In this document: positions 1-10,285 of the stretch, in pieces
How positions within the stretch are numbered: the stretch's first letter is position 1
Layout of the letters: the number at the start of each line of letters is the position of its first letter
Notes under the pieces: model-generated
Database searches by the model: none
What the model saw: the letters and a program-made list of their open reading frames with translations, nothing else
What the model was told of the DNA's origin: nothing
Translations under genes and position numbers: made by a program
Source of the DNA: Dipteris shenzhenensis
Taxonomy: Eukaryota; Polypodiophyta; Polypodiopsida; Gleicheniales
Reading direction: 5' to 3' (one strand)
Assembly: GCA_047967505.1 (NCBI GenBank)
Contig: CM106539.1
DNA length: 64,000 nt

Positions 1-180
1 CCGAAGTCAACACTCTCTAACCGTAGTCAGCTCTGTAGTTCTCTGGTTAACCGCAGTTGACCCTCTTGGTAATAAACCAAGTCTCCTTGACCAAAGTCAG
101 GTTTACTTGACTAGAGTCAAGTATCTTTGACCATAGTCAATCCCTTGACCATTGAAAGAAATCTTTGACCATAATCAACA
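1..180. repeat. Degenerate palindromic TTGACC...GTCAA repeats
   Basis: At least seven copies of a short imperfect palindrome of the type TTGACCATAGTCAA occur at irregular 15-30 bp spacing, for example near 86-99, 107-120, 135-148 and 162-176. Each copy holds TTGAC, the core of the W-box bound by WRKY factors, on one or both strands. The array runs off the left edge. Whether it is regulatory or only a decayed short tandem repeat cannot be told from sequence. Confidence 0.6.
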
Positions 181-244
181 CATATAAAACACTTTAATTA
201 TGATCAAATGAATAGTTAACTGTACTTTGACTTAGGATATTTAC

Positions 245-1406
245 ATTGTGGTGACAGCACCAATAAGAGCAAACAAACCAAGCTGTGGCTAGAAGAACCT
301 GGTTAACCACCACCACCCTGGAAGCCAAGTCAAGTTTGACTGAGCTCCAAAAAAGGAGCTTTCTTTTGATGCTCTCCAACACCGGAGCAAACTGTTGTGA
401 AGGAGAGATGCCCACCCCAACCTGCCAGCCCAAGTATCTAACGGAGACGCCCCTCTGTACCCAAGTGAAGCCAAAATCAATACCCCAATCCGGTGTCATC
501 ATCGCAAATCCAAAAACCATTGGATTTATGCCAATTAATGTGTGCACCTGCAGCTGTGCAAAGTAAATCCAAGGCTGTCCGGAAGGTAGTGAGCGTCCTG
601 GGGGAGGCATCCAAAAAAACAGCCGTGTCATCTGCCAACTCACTATCCAGGAGCTCTTCTTCCCGGCAGATAGGAAGCCTCAGCCCATAAATATCAGCTT
701 GAGATCTAATGTAGATACTCATAGCTTCTGCCACAAACAGAAAAAGAAAAGGGGCAAGAGGACATCTCTGGCGGACTGATCTGGAAATCTGAAACCTGTC
801 CCCTCTTACCCCCCCAATGAGCACCTGGCTATGGGCTGATCTGCAAAGAGAGAATACTCCTCTAATCCATGCATCTGAAAAACCAAAGCGAGATAGAGTA
901 CCCTCTAAAAAATCCCAGTCTACTCTGTCGTAAACTTTCTCAAAGTCCAAGAGTAGAATGGCCAAATCTCTGGCGGCTCTGCATGGCCCATTCTGAGGCC
1001 TCCCAAAATGAGAAAATATTATCAAAAATACTTCTGCCATGCACAAACCCTGTCTGCGTGTCATGAATCAAATCTGGAAGAAAAACATATAGCTGCAGAC
1101 TGATGGCTTTCGCCAGAATCTTGTAAAAGGTGCCCAATAGAGTGATGGGTCTCCATTGAGACACAAGAGTCCTATTACCCCCCTTTGGGATGAGATGAAT
1201 GAGACCATCTGTAAGTGAGTCCGGCGTCTCTCACCAGAGTCCCACACGCCCTGCAGGGCTGATGTAATGCGACCACCAATCTGCTCCCAAAAAGTAATAA
1301 AAAAGGAAGGGGAAAGTCCATGGGCACTTGCCCTTGTGAAGGGCAAGTAAAGCAGTCTTGAATTCTGCATTGGTGAAAGGTGCATCCAAAGAAACATGCA
1401 TCTCAT
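245..1406 (-). pseudogene. LINE-1 ORF2 reverse transcriptase part
   Basis: This would copy LINE RNA at the nicked target. Visible motifs in order are RPITLL (near 1150), LIHDTQTGFVHGRS (1020-1075), LLLDFEKVYDRVDW (920-960), a GVRGDRFQISRSVRQRCPLAP block (770-815) and the catalytic LADDTAVFL (about 612-640). The longest open piece covers 477-1064. The upstream part (1068-1406) and the downstream part (245-480) lie in other frames, so several frameshifts separate them. The family motif is usually F/YADD and LADD is seen here. The same LADD is present in the copy at 30449-34030, so it is a family feature and not damage. Confidence 0.88.
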
Positions 1407-2742
1407 CCTTCACCAATACAGGGATACACTGCCAAATAACCTCTCTGGCATCATCTATAGCCTATGTGCCCGGATCTGCAGTAAGAAGGGATGCAAAAAA
1501 ATCTAAAGCTACACGCATGACAACATCAGGATCTGACTGTAACACCCCGTTTGAGTCAACAAGCTGCGAGACACTATCTCTACTATGTCTGAGCCCATGA
1601 GTAGAGAAAAAGTGTTTGTTGACCCTGCCACCCATCTGAATCCAAAAGGATTCCCGAGCATGAAAGGCATATTCTGCTCTCTAATCCAACAATGTCTGCA
1701 TATGAGCCCTTGCTGCAACAAGGCACTCCTGAATCCAAACATCTGTGGGCCTCTTCTGCTCTTCCCTGTGAAGGGACGCTAATTGCTGGCGTATACCAAT
1801 CTCACGTCTCTTGGAATCAACGACTGTATGATAATAGTCACTAATTTCGGATAAGGGTGCAGCTACCTGAGATGGTTGGACAGCTCCACCCTATATGTGA
1901 GAAACCCAAATCTATAAAATATCCTCTGTGAGGCTCTCCTCTGCATAAAAAGCATCCGCAATCCTGACACTAGCAGAGCGTCCTCTCCGATGAGGCTCAA
2001 GAATCTGCAACACCACTGGAAAATGATCTGAGGTGGAAACCCCAGTAGAAATGCATACAGATCCTCCTCTGTCAAGTGCCCAATCATCTACATAAAATCT
2101 GTCAATACGTGCATGGATGGGCATGTGTATTCTCCTGTTTGACCAAGAGTACAGGAGTGACTGTGGCATAACATGAAAGGCATCATCCAACCAAGTGCCC
2201 CTGCCACTGTACTGAAAGAGAAAGGCATCCCAGGCTACCCTCTCCAAAGAATGAATTCCACCCTGTCTGCCTCCCTTTTTGTCTGAAGGCAACTCAACCA
2301 TGTTGAAGTCGCCACCAATGATCTAAGAATCTGCAATGGGGGCCCAAGAGAGTAACTCCTTCTAAAAGGAGATCCGCTCCCCTTTGTTGTTGGGAGCATA
2401 AAGATTGAGAAGATCAATCTTACGCCCTCCAATCAAAATAATGATCCATTGAGCTCTAGAGGGGGAGATAATACCATGACCAGCAACCAAGAGGAGAATA
2501 GAAGGCGAGACCGAAATACAAGTACCTCCCCTTGTGCCCATAGCAGGCGACCAAAAGGTATGTCCTGAAAGCAGTTTGCCAGACTTAGAGCAATCACTGG
2601 CATCCAACTTGTGTTCGTGGATAAAAAGGATATCAATAGCACCTCCAATGACACCTGGATGAAGCTGATTCTGGATCAGCTGCCTACGGCGACGGTGTGG
2701 AACTTCGCCTAGGCCCTATATGTTCCAGCTAACTATTCTCAT
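1407..2742 (-). pseudogene. LINE-1 ORF2 N-terminal endonuclease part
   Basis: The probable ORF2 start codon is at 2740-2742, followed by MRIVSWNI and a TAG at 2716-2718. The sibling copy at 30449-34030 has CAG (SWNIQGLG) at this position, so the stop is a direct C-to-T loss. Further pieces carry LYAPNNKG (near 2390), GDFN (about 2310) and SDHFP (about 2020), which match the endonuclease/exonuclease/phosphatase fold used by L1 to nick DNA. Open pieces at 1912-2301 and 2362-2607 lie in different frames. Beyond about 1900 the linker to the reverse transcriptase is also shifted. Confidence 0.82.
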
Positions 2743-3615
2743 CGACAGGAGGATGCTGGATGGAAAGGCTTACCTGACCTAGTAGAGGAGACCAGCTTCC
2801 CCTGGGCCGAAACACTCCTACTAAGGGTAGGAAACTCAACAGGTGAAAGGATCTCCACACTTGCTGAAGGGGAGGCCCTATCAAAAGGAATCCCAATGAT
2901 CGGGACCCCTAAGGTGGAGGGCACAAACTCCTCATCATCCATGAAAGTAGCCGAATCTGCCAGTGCCGAAAAAGAGTTCTTGATAAGCAAGTCTGGCTGA
3001 GGAGTGCGAAGAAGACCTGCACTCATGAAAGATGGAGGAGAAGGACCTGCCAGGCCTCTATTAGCAGAACTGGAGCTGGGGGCTGAGGAGGCCTGTGGCT
3101 GGGCTGAAGAGGAATCTAGAGTCCTCATATGTGCCTGCACTTTCTCGGTTGTCCTGACTGTGGCAGAAACAGTCTATAGGGAAGAAGTACGTGTAGCCTC
3201 CCCATGGTCAGAAACCAAGGTGATTGGGGCTGGTGCATCTGAAGGCACCTCCTGGTGTGGAGCTGTAGTGTCTGGGGCTGCAGCAACATCCACCTCTAGA
3301 GTCTGGAAGGCGTCTGTATGAACAGGATCAAAGGTCTCCTCTTGAGGTAAGGGAGCCGCTCTGATAGCTCTCCACCGTGGTACTGGGTGTGCTGCGGGAA
3401 TTGGGCGCCCTGCTACCCCTGGTGGTCCTAGGGTGCGCGAAGCAGGGCGCCCTGCTGCTCCTGGTGGTCCTAGATTGTGTGGTACAGGGTGCTGGGGAGG
3501 TGCAGTCGGGGTAGTACCTGAAGGAGCCGCACCAGAAGACCTCTTGGGCCTTATCTCTTCCTTGGGCAGTCTCTAGCAAAGTGCCCAAGGGTCCTGCAAA
3601 TCCTGCACCGGTCCT
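2743..3615 (-). pseudogene. LINE-1 ORF1 remnant with CCHC zinc knuckle
   Basis: ORF1 encodes the RNA-binding protein of plant L1 elements. A CCHC knuckle reads CRICRTLGHFARDC at about 3565-3607 (CX2CX4HX4C) and is followed by a basic PRKR tail. Downstream in the minus direction comes a Ser/Pro/Ala-rich tail (2739-3140), as in the sibling copy. The DUF4283-like N-terminal domain present in the copy at 30449-34030 is missing here, because the sequence turns into a 21-bp minisatellite immediately beyond the knuckle. Confidence 0.75.
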
Positions 3616-3617
3616 GT

Positions 3618-4990
3618 CTACTCACCCATGTTCACCTCTAGGTCACCCCTGTTCACCTCTAGGTCACCCTTGTTCACTCCGATGTCACCTCCCCATGTTC
3701 ACCTCTAGGTCACCCATGTTCACCTCCAAGTCATCCCTGTTCACTCCTAGGTCACTTCTATGTCACCTCCCCATGTTCACCTCTAGGTCACCCATGTTCA
3801 CCTCCAAGTCACCCCTGTTCACTCCTAGGTCACCCCTATTCACTTCTATGTCAGCTCCCCATGTTCACCTCTCTGTCACCCATGTTCACCTCTAGGTCAC
3901 CCCTGTTCACCTCTAGGTCACCCCTGTTCACTCCTATGTCACCTCCCCATGTTCACCTCTAGGTCACCCATGTTCACCTCCAAGTCACCCCTGTTCACTC
4001 CTAGGTCACCCGTGTTCACTTCTATGTCAGCTCCCCATGTTCACCTCTCTATCAGCTCCCCATGTTCACCTTTAGGTCAGCCCTGTTTACCCCTGTTCAC
4101 TCCTATGTCACCTCCCCATGTTCACCTCTAGGTCACCCATGTTCACCTCCAAGTCACCCCTGTTCACTCCTATGTCACCTCCCCATGTTCATCTCTCTGT
4201 CACCCATGTTCACCTCCAGGTCACCCCTGTTCACCCCTAGGTCACCCCTGTTCACTCTTATGTCACCTCCCCATGTTCACCTCTCTGTCACCTATGTTCA
4301 CCTCCAAGTCACCCTATTCACTCCTAGGTCAACCCTGTTCACTTCTATGTCACCTCCCCATGTTCACCTCTCTGTCACCCATGTTTACCTCCAGGTCACC
4401 CCTGTTCACTCCTAGGTCACCCCTGTTTACTCCTATGTCACCTCCCCATGTTCACCTCTAGGTCACCCATATTCACCTCCAAGTCACCCTTGTTCACTCC
4501 TAGGTCACCCTGTTCACTCCTATGTCACCTCCCCATGTTCACCTCTAGGTCACCCATGTTCACCTCCAAGTCACCCCTGTTCACTCCTAGGTCACCCCTA
4601 TTCACTCCTATGTCACCTCCCCATGTTCACCTTTAGGTCACCCATGTTCATCTCCAGGTCACCCCTGTTCACTCCTATTTCATCTACCCATGTTCACCTC
4701 TATGTCACCCATGTTCACCTCTAGGTCATCCATGTTCACCTCCAGGTCACCCCTGTTCACTCCTAGTTCACCCGTGTTCATTCCTATGTCACCTCCCCAA
4801 GTTCACTCTCTGTCACCCATGTTCCTCCCTATGTCACCCCTTGTTCCTCCGCTGTTCACCCTAGGTCACTCCTTGTCGCTCCTTGTTCACCCCTCAGTCA
4901 CCCAAGTGCACACCAATGTCACCCCTTGTTCATCCTTGGTTCACCCTTGGTTCATCCCTCCTTCACCCTCATTCACCCCTATGACACACT
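3618..4990. repeat. 21-bp minisatellite with higher-order units
   Basis: About 65 copies of a 21-bp unit of the form TGTTCACCTCTAGGTCACCCA run head to tail. Variants (CTCTAGG, CTCCAAG, CTCCTAGG, CTCCTATG) alternate in a recurring order, giving a higher-order unit of about four monomers plus 2 bp (near 86 bp). Because 21 is a multiple of three, long frames stay open with a seven-residue repeat such as MFTSRSP. The 2-bp slip between higher-order units moves them between frames, so they are unlikely to be a protein gene. Copies become irregular after about 4780. Confidence 0.93.
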
Positions 4991-5094
4991 CGTCCACTGG
5001 CCTATACAGGAGAAAATATAATTCAAATTCAGATTTTACCACCTTTTTCATTCAAATATTGCCTCTTGCCCACACCGCTTTTTCTCCCACCTCC

Positions 5095-5215
5095 CACCAG
5101 GGCTATATTTAGCCGCCAAATTCAGCGTAGGTCCTTCATCTCACCTCCCAATTCCGACCAGTGCTATATTTAGCACTTGGCTAAACTCAGCGTAGATCCT
5201 TGGGATCAGCTCATC
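5095..5215. repeat. Two-copy repeat of about 60 bp with GCTATATTTAGC
   Basis: Two neighbouring copies share the order cacctcccaa/gaccag, GCTATATTTAGC, then a segment ending in CAGCGTAG and TCCTT. GCTATATTTAGC is nearly self-complementary and contains a TATA-like core. It lies about 1.2 kb before the unknown plus-strand gene. A promoter role is possible but unsupported. Confidence 0.5.
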
Positions 5216-5336
5216 CATTGCATCTTACAGCCCACTCATGCTATTTTTGGCTTACCTTCCTAAATTTGGCTCTCTTTGGTTGTGTATTTGTGGCTGTCCC
5301 CCCCCCCCAACGAAACCATACGCAGCTCCCTCCCCT

Positions 5337-5580
5337 CCATCAGCGAATTCTCCTGCAGGCCCCCCCATCAACGATAGCAACCCTCCCTCCATCAACGAAT
5401 TCTCCTGCAGCAGCCCCTCCATCAACGATAGCAGCCCCCCCTCCCCTCCATCAGCGAATTCTCCTGCAGCAGCCCCTCCATGAACAATAGCAGCCCCCCT
5501 CCCCTCCATCAGCAAATTCTCCTGCTCCCTCCATCAGCGAATTTTCCTACAGCAGCTCCCTCCATCAACGAAATCTCTTG
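5337..5580. repeat. Short tandem repeats based on CCTCCATCAGCGAATTCTCC
   Basis: About seven imperfect copies of a unit of roughly 30 bp containing CCTCCATCA(G/A)CGA and a CTGCAG(C) step, alternating between GAATTCTCC and GATAGCAGCC variants. The preceding poly-C run (about 5300-5309) and the strong C/T bias mark the whole of 5240-6440 as pyrimidine-rich on the plus strand. Open frames here are low-complexity Pro/Ser translations and are not supported as genes. Confidence 0.7.
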
Positions 5581-5989
5581 GCAGCTCCCTAGCAAGAGCC
5601 TCTCCTTGGATCGCACCAACCAGGTGCAGCGCAGCCCTCCTTGCAGCCCATCTCGCACCCTCTTCTTGGATCACATCACTCCCAGAAGCACCCTCTCTTT
5701 GATCGCATCTCTCCCGGCAGCCCTTCTTCTAGTTGCGCCTCACTTTCCCTGGCAGCCTGCAGCAAATCGCCTCTTCCTTGTGGGCAGCCTGGGAGGGTCG
5801 TTGGAACGCTTCTCTATCTTGGACAGCCTGCTAAAAATTGCCACCTTGCTGTCCTCTCGAACTCAGCTCCTTCTTCTGATCTGCCCTTCTCTGCTCTACT
5901 CCGTGCTTCTCCATCAGCTCCCCTTCTCATCGCCATCAGCTCCCCCTCTTGTTATCACCCGCCCCACTCTCTCGTTATCTCTCAGCAGG

Positions 5990-6420
5990 CCTTGCCAACA
6001 CCTCGACAGCAGCTCCCCTTCCTTGTCATCAGCTCACCTTCCTCGTCATCAGCTCACCTTCCTGCTTCAGCTCCCCTTCCTCTCATCATCTCACCTTCTA
6101 CTTTGTCATCAGCTCCCCTTCCTTTCCTGCTTCCTTTCTAGCCTCGTCATCAGCTCACCTCCTGCTTGGACATCAGCTCCCCTTCCTTCCCTGCTTCCTT
6201 TCTAGCCTCATCATCAGCGCACCTCCTACTTCGACATCAGCTCCCCTTCCTTCCCTGCTTCCTTTCTAGCCTCGTCATCAGCTCACCTCCTGCTTCGACA
6301 TCAGCTTCCCTCCTTTTCCTGCTTCCCTTCTTTCCTCGTCATCAGCTCACCTCCCTGCTTTGTCATCACTCACCTTCTTGCTTTGTCATCAGCTCCCCTT
6401 CCTGCTTCGTCATCAGCTTC
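5990..6420. repeat. Pyrimidine-rich tandem repeats, about 64 bp and shorter
   Basis: A 64-bp unit that includes CCTTCCTTCCCTGCTTCC, TCTAGCCTCGTCATCAGC and TCACCTCCTGCTTCGACATC is repeated about four times between 6112 and 6370. The first and last copies are diverged. Shorter CATCAGCTCCCCTTCCT units flank it on both sides. The array ends about 30 bp before the ATG of the unknown gene at 6449. Confidence 0.75.
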
Positions 6421-9036
6421 TACTTCACATCGTGTTCCTTCTTCATGCTCGAGAAGAAGCCCAAGTATAAGCCACGGTTGCCCAGAGATAAGCTCTTGAC
6501 CCCTTTCTATACCGCCATGACGTCTCAGGTAGCCTCTGCAGTGCACATGACCTCACCCATGCCTACAGCCTCTACAGTAGAGCCAACTACATCAGCCAGG
6601 CCGACTTCATCAGTAGAGCTAACTTCATCAGCAAGGCCAACTTCATCGGTAGGGCCGACTTCATCAGTGATGCATCCCCACCATCTTGGTTCCGGACATC
6701 ACTATCATCTTGGATGGAGAGCTACCGCAATCAAGACAGCAGCGGGAGGTTCTTTCCCACTCTCAGAGCTCCAGTGCCTCTTCTTCCGACCATGGGGGCT
6801 CAGATTACACCCCCTCTGCACGGAGACCACATTCAGAAGGGTCGGGTGGGCCAACAGAGATACAGAGCCCTTCGATAACCACCCCTCCTCTCTCCCACAT
6901 TTGGGTTATGTTTAAACCTCTTCTAGATCCAAACCTCAAACTATCCTCGGTGTTGACATCTTCAGAGATCTAGACCCTTTGTCTAATTGAGTTCGACAAG
7001 GTCATCTTCCTTCCTGTGGATGTGGAACTGTGTACAGAATTCATCAGATCTTATGACTCTGTCACAGACACTTTTGAGTTCATGGGCTCCAGGCAGCTTC
7101 TCACACCCAATTTGGTCTCACAATACATGGGGCTCCCTGCTCTCCCTATTCAGCCTCCTTCCGACGATTCACCACATCTCCTTTCATTCCTTTCACAGTG
7201 CAAACCCAACAGGAGGGGATATGATTTAAAAAGGTTTTGGAAGGTGGAAGAAAAGAAGCAGTGATCACTCGCTACTTCTTCACTCGCTTCTATTCTGTAC
7301 CCAGGCATTACTACATCACGAAAGGTATCCGTCCTGCTCTCAATGCTCTCTTCACCATCACTCAGTATGATTTTGCATCCCTCTTCTATTCAACATTCCA
7401 GGCCACTGTTCGAAATCGTACACACAGAGGCACACACACATGTACTTGTGGACCTCACCTCACCTACCTCTTGCACCAGTGGCGGGCTGCAACGCCTGCA
7501 CTTTTTCCTCCACCTTCACATACTTCATCTTCTCCTCACCGTCCACCTTCCGTCCCTATGGTCCCCCACTTGAGATCAGCTCCACTGGCTCTTAGTGCAG
7601 CCCCAGCATCCTCGGCCTCTGCTGCATCAGTCTCTGTCCTCTCTTCCTCTCCAGTCTCCATACCCACTCTTACTCCACCCACATCTGCAGCACAGGTTTC
7701 TGAGCCATCCCCTCTTGGGCCAGCCTCTAGAGCTTTGTCATCCGTTGCTCATGCAGGAGTCGCCTCTCCATCCATCCCCTTTGAGGCAGATTTTGATTTC
7801 CCTGATGATGTTCTTCCGGTCACTCCCTTGCCCTCCTCAGGTCTCACCCACCATGGAATGACATTACCACTTACCTTCCCCGCAGTCATGACCATTCCCC
7901 CTCCGATGATCTCATTAGGGTCAGTAGGGTGCAAGGATACGGACATTGGCCCCACAACTCAGAGGGATCCATCGACAGAAGTTATGGTAGCAGGGACCTC
8001 TGCCTTGGGATCTCGTGATGGAGAGGCATCAGAGCGACACAAGTTATTGAACTTGAATCGTACTTTGGGAGCCACTGGTGACGTGAAGACACCACCCCGG
8101 GTGTCTCGACGACTGACCCTTGAACCGAGTATGGAGGCTGCTGAACAGGACCTACTGGAAACTCGACCTGGCGAGGTTATTTTTGCTGGGGGTAAGATAC
8201 CTTTTCAAGCTAATTGTCCTCCACTTCCTCAGAATGATATGTTGGATACCTACTTTGCATCCTCCTTAGGAGATCTATTCACCCATGAGGCCTAGATAGA
8301 GGAACAGAGCCAGGAACACAAACGGCTGCTGTATGCATTAAAGCGGAAGCGGTCTCCTGTTTGCATGGAGGAGGAGGACCTGGACCAAATTTTCACACTT
8401 CCCTTGCAAGAGACAATCGCTTCCAACAAGAAAGCATCCCAAGCTCCAAGTTGTTACCTAGACATCGACACACTGGTTCCAGTGGCAGCTCTTGAGGACG
8501 CAGAGCAAGAAGGATGAAAGCAGCCTTCAAGGAATATGGCGAACTCCTTGACATGGCTGGGGCTAAAAGATCCCTTCATATGGCTCAGCGCATTATAGAT
8601 GACAGCTTCATTCAGATGGGTGCCTCCCTCTTTAATACTACGGGTCAGGTTTGCAAGCTTCTGTCATAGAAGCAACAACTCCGCTTGGAACACGAGAAGC
8701 AGGTAGCCAGCATGCATAAAGAATGGGATACAACATTGCAGGTGAAAGAAGCGGAGTGGAGAGCAACTCTACAGGCAAGGGAGGCTGCGTGGAAAACTCA
8801 GCAGGACGAGTTCCAGCAATGTCTTGCAGCGAAGGAGGCAGAGTGGACAGCCAGCAAGAAAGTTTTGGAGGACAATCATTCAGCCCTACCATCTACTAAT
8901 TTTCCTAATATGTCTTCTAGCACCCTCTTGCTTGGGAAGAGCCCCAATACTACCTTGGCTCATGATCAACTTGCTGCCCTTCGATGGAAGCTATCCAATG
9001 CCTCTAAGCAATGCCCATTGTGGTCAAAGCTGAGAT

Positions 9037-9310
9037 AGTGCACTCTTGCACTTCTGGCTGTGCTACCTGCAGAGATTTTCTCCCAAACTCGAAAAAGGAA
9101 AGCAACACCCGTCCTCTTACCAGGACACCGCGAACTTGGTTTGCTTTCTTGAGCTCCTTACCACGAACCAGGCTCTCATACCATGTAAAGATAGTAGGAG
9201 AGAGGGACGGAGTCTCACTTGCGGCTTTCTCACATACACAATGGGGGAATACTCAAGAGATGGAGTACTATCATATAAGAGCACCAAGCCAAGGGAGCTT
9301 GTAGGTGACA
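9037..9310 (-). mobile_element. Copia fragment: LTR end, primer site and leader
   Basis: Positions 9037-9183 match the leader and primer-binding region of the intact Copia (29400-29545), including the GCACTTCTGGCTGTGCTACC stretch. The primer site at about 9172-9183 reads TGGTATGAGAGC on the minus strand, one change from the tRNA-iMet match. From 9184 an LTR begins (TGTAAAGATAG...) that resembles, in reverse complement, the end of the 59468-59818 LTR. The fragment interrupts the coiled-coil gene. Confidence 0.8.
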
Positions 9311-9706
9311 TGGTTCAATCCATCATCATGTAGTCCATTTTTATCCCAACACACAAATGTCAATAAGGTAGATATGCTTGCAAGGCACAAACAAATCTTG
9401 TGACATATGTTGTCTGAAGTCATCATAATTGCATGTTGGTTCAGTATAAAGTGGCATTGTTTCTCCTAAAGGTCTAGAAGAAAAACACGTGACCAAGAAC
9501 TCTTCATCAACATCCATGCTATGTAGAAATCTAGGGGTCAATAAAGTTGGCAACTTGAAGGAGTGATTGATACTCTCTACACAAGGTTGTAGTGCACCTT
9601 CTTATCATTTCCCTGCAAATTCAATTCTCCAGTATCCCACTTTTGAATAGCTTTCACCTTGCATAGCCAAGGCCTTCCCAAAATCAATGGATAGGCATTT
9701 CCAACA
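9311..9706 (-). pseudogene. Ty3/Gypsy protease-region fragment
   Basis: On the minus strand, 9577-9705 reads GNAYPLILGRPWL followed by KAIQKWDTGELNLQG, typical of the end of the retropepsin region in plant Gypsy polyproteins. After a frameshift it continues as VESINHSFKLPTLLTPRFLH (about 9505-9580) and on to about 9345. No LTR or other domain is attached. Together with the adjoining Copia scrap it forms the insertion inside the coiled-coil gene, and its right edge at about 9706 is exactly where that gene resumes. Confidence 0.7.
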
Positions 9707-10153
9707 GCAGGCTGAGATCCAGAGGGAGCTTGCAGCCCTACAGGACAGATACACCTCACTGGCAGAGGACAAGCATAGTGTGGATCAACAGGTGGAGGTG
9801 GTGCGGAGTCAGATGAAGCAGATTCTCGAGGAGGAGGACCATCTCCAAGTTTCACATTCCAAGTTGCAAGACGACTTCCATGGGCTGCAAGCTGAAAATG
9901 CTGCTCTCAAATCTCGATGTGATCATTACAGGTCTGGCTACCATAGATATAAATCCAAATACGAGGACATCCGCAACCTCATGGACACAGTCGAGGAAGA
10001 GGCAAAGACCAGCCCCAGAACATCAGCACACCCACCACACCCAGCCCCTCCCCCTCCCTGACCTTCATCCAGCAAGCAGTAGCTCCTGGATCTTTTAGTT
10101 CGGCATTTCTTTTTGCGAGCTCTGTACATTTGGATTTGTGCAGTTCTCATGTA

Positions 10154-10159
10154 AATAAA
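10154..10159 (+). terminator. Polyadenylation signal AATAAA
   Basis: A canonical AATAAA lies 93 bp after the TGA that ends the coiled-coil frame (10059-10061) and before the LTR-like segment at 10190-10285. It could serve the unknown gene or the LTR. Confidence 0.45.
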
Positions 10160-10189
10160 GGAATTTTGGAGTTGTATGGCCATGAGCTA

Positions 10190-10285
10190 GTTTTATTTCA
10201 GTTTTACAGTTGTAATTGGAGCTTTCTTGTGTGTGCGCTCTTGCTCACTTGTGTTCACAACCTGTGTCCACTTTGTTCCTATACA
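10190..10285 (+). repeat. LTR 3' end, plus orientation
   Basis: About 70-95 bp, including ATTGGAGCTTTCTTGTGTGT and ending ...TATACA at 10285, are the reverse-complement counterpart of the left part of the LTR at 10980-11169. No primer-binding site follows it, so on the plus strand it looks like the end of a 3' LTR. It forms an inverted pair with 10980-11049. Confidence 0.65.

Larger units (their letters stand above)
245..3615 (-). mobile_element. LINE-1: L1-type non-LTR retrotransposon, decayed
   Basis: Reading the minus strand from 3615 to 245 gives an ORF1 remnant with a zinc knuckle, then an apurinic-type endonuclease, then a LINE reverse transcriptase, in the order of plant L1 elements. 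All parts are broken by frameshifts and stops. The same segments recur in the window at 30449-34030 (minus) and in pieces between 12505 and 29996 (plus), which confirms a repeated family. The copy ends at about 245, soon after the reverse transcriptase, without a poly(A) tail or 3' UTR. At its other end it abuts a minisatellite just beyond the zinc knuckle. Confidence 0.9.
6449..10061 (+). pseudogene. Unrecognised gene remnant: globular part, Ser/Pro-rich linker, coiled coil
   Basis: I do not recognise the family. The frame opens at ATG 6449 (MLEKKPKYKPRLPRDKLL), with Thr/Ser repeats of the TSARPTSSV type at about 6580-6670. After a frameshift near 6680 and a TAG at 6971-6973 comes a well-composed globular stretch (about 6985-7480) with VDVELCTEFIRSYDS, LVSQYMGLPALP and, after another shift near 7240, ITRYFFTRFYSVPRHYYITK. 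A Ser/Pro-rich linker follows to 8295. Frames are broken again at 8296-8690. A coiled coil with repeated KEAEW(R/T)A motifs lies at 8685-9036. A 670-bp retrotransposon insertion (9037-9706) splits it from a second coiled coil at 9707-10061. A globular part followed by a coiled coil is seen in some plant transposon-associated proteins and gag-like proteins, but that is only an inference. Confidence 0.5.

Noticed and set aside
3581-5112. Chain of plus-strand open frames with MFTSRSP-type heptads as a repetitive protein gene
   Set aside because: The frames follow from a 21-bp DNA period. The repeat shifts frame by 2 bp per higher-order unit, so no single reading frame is maintained, and there is no start, splice or flanking gene context.
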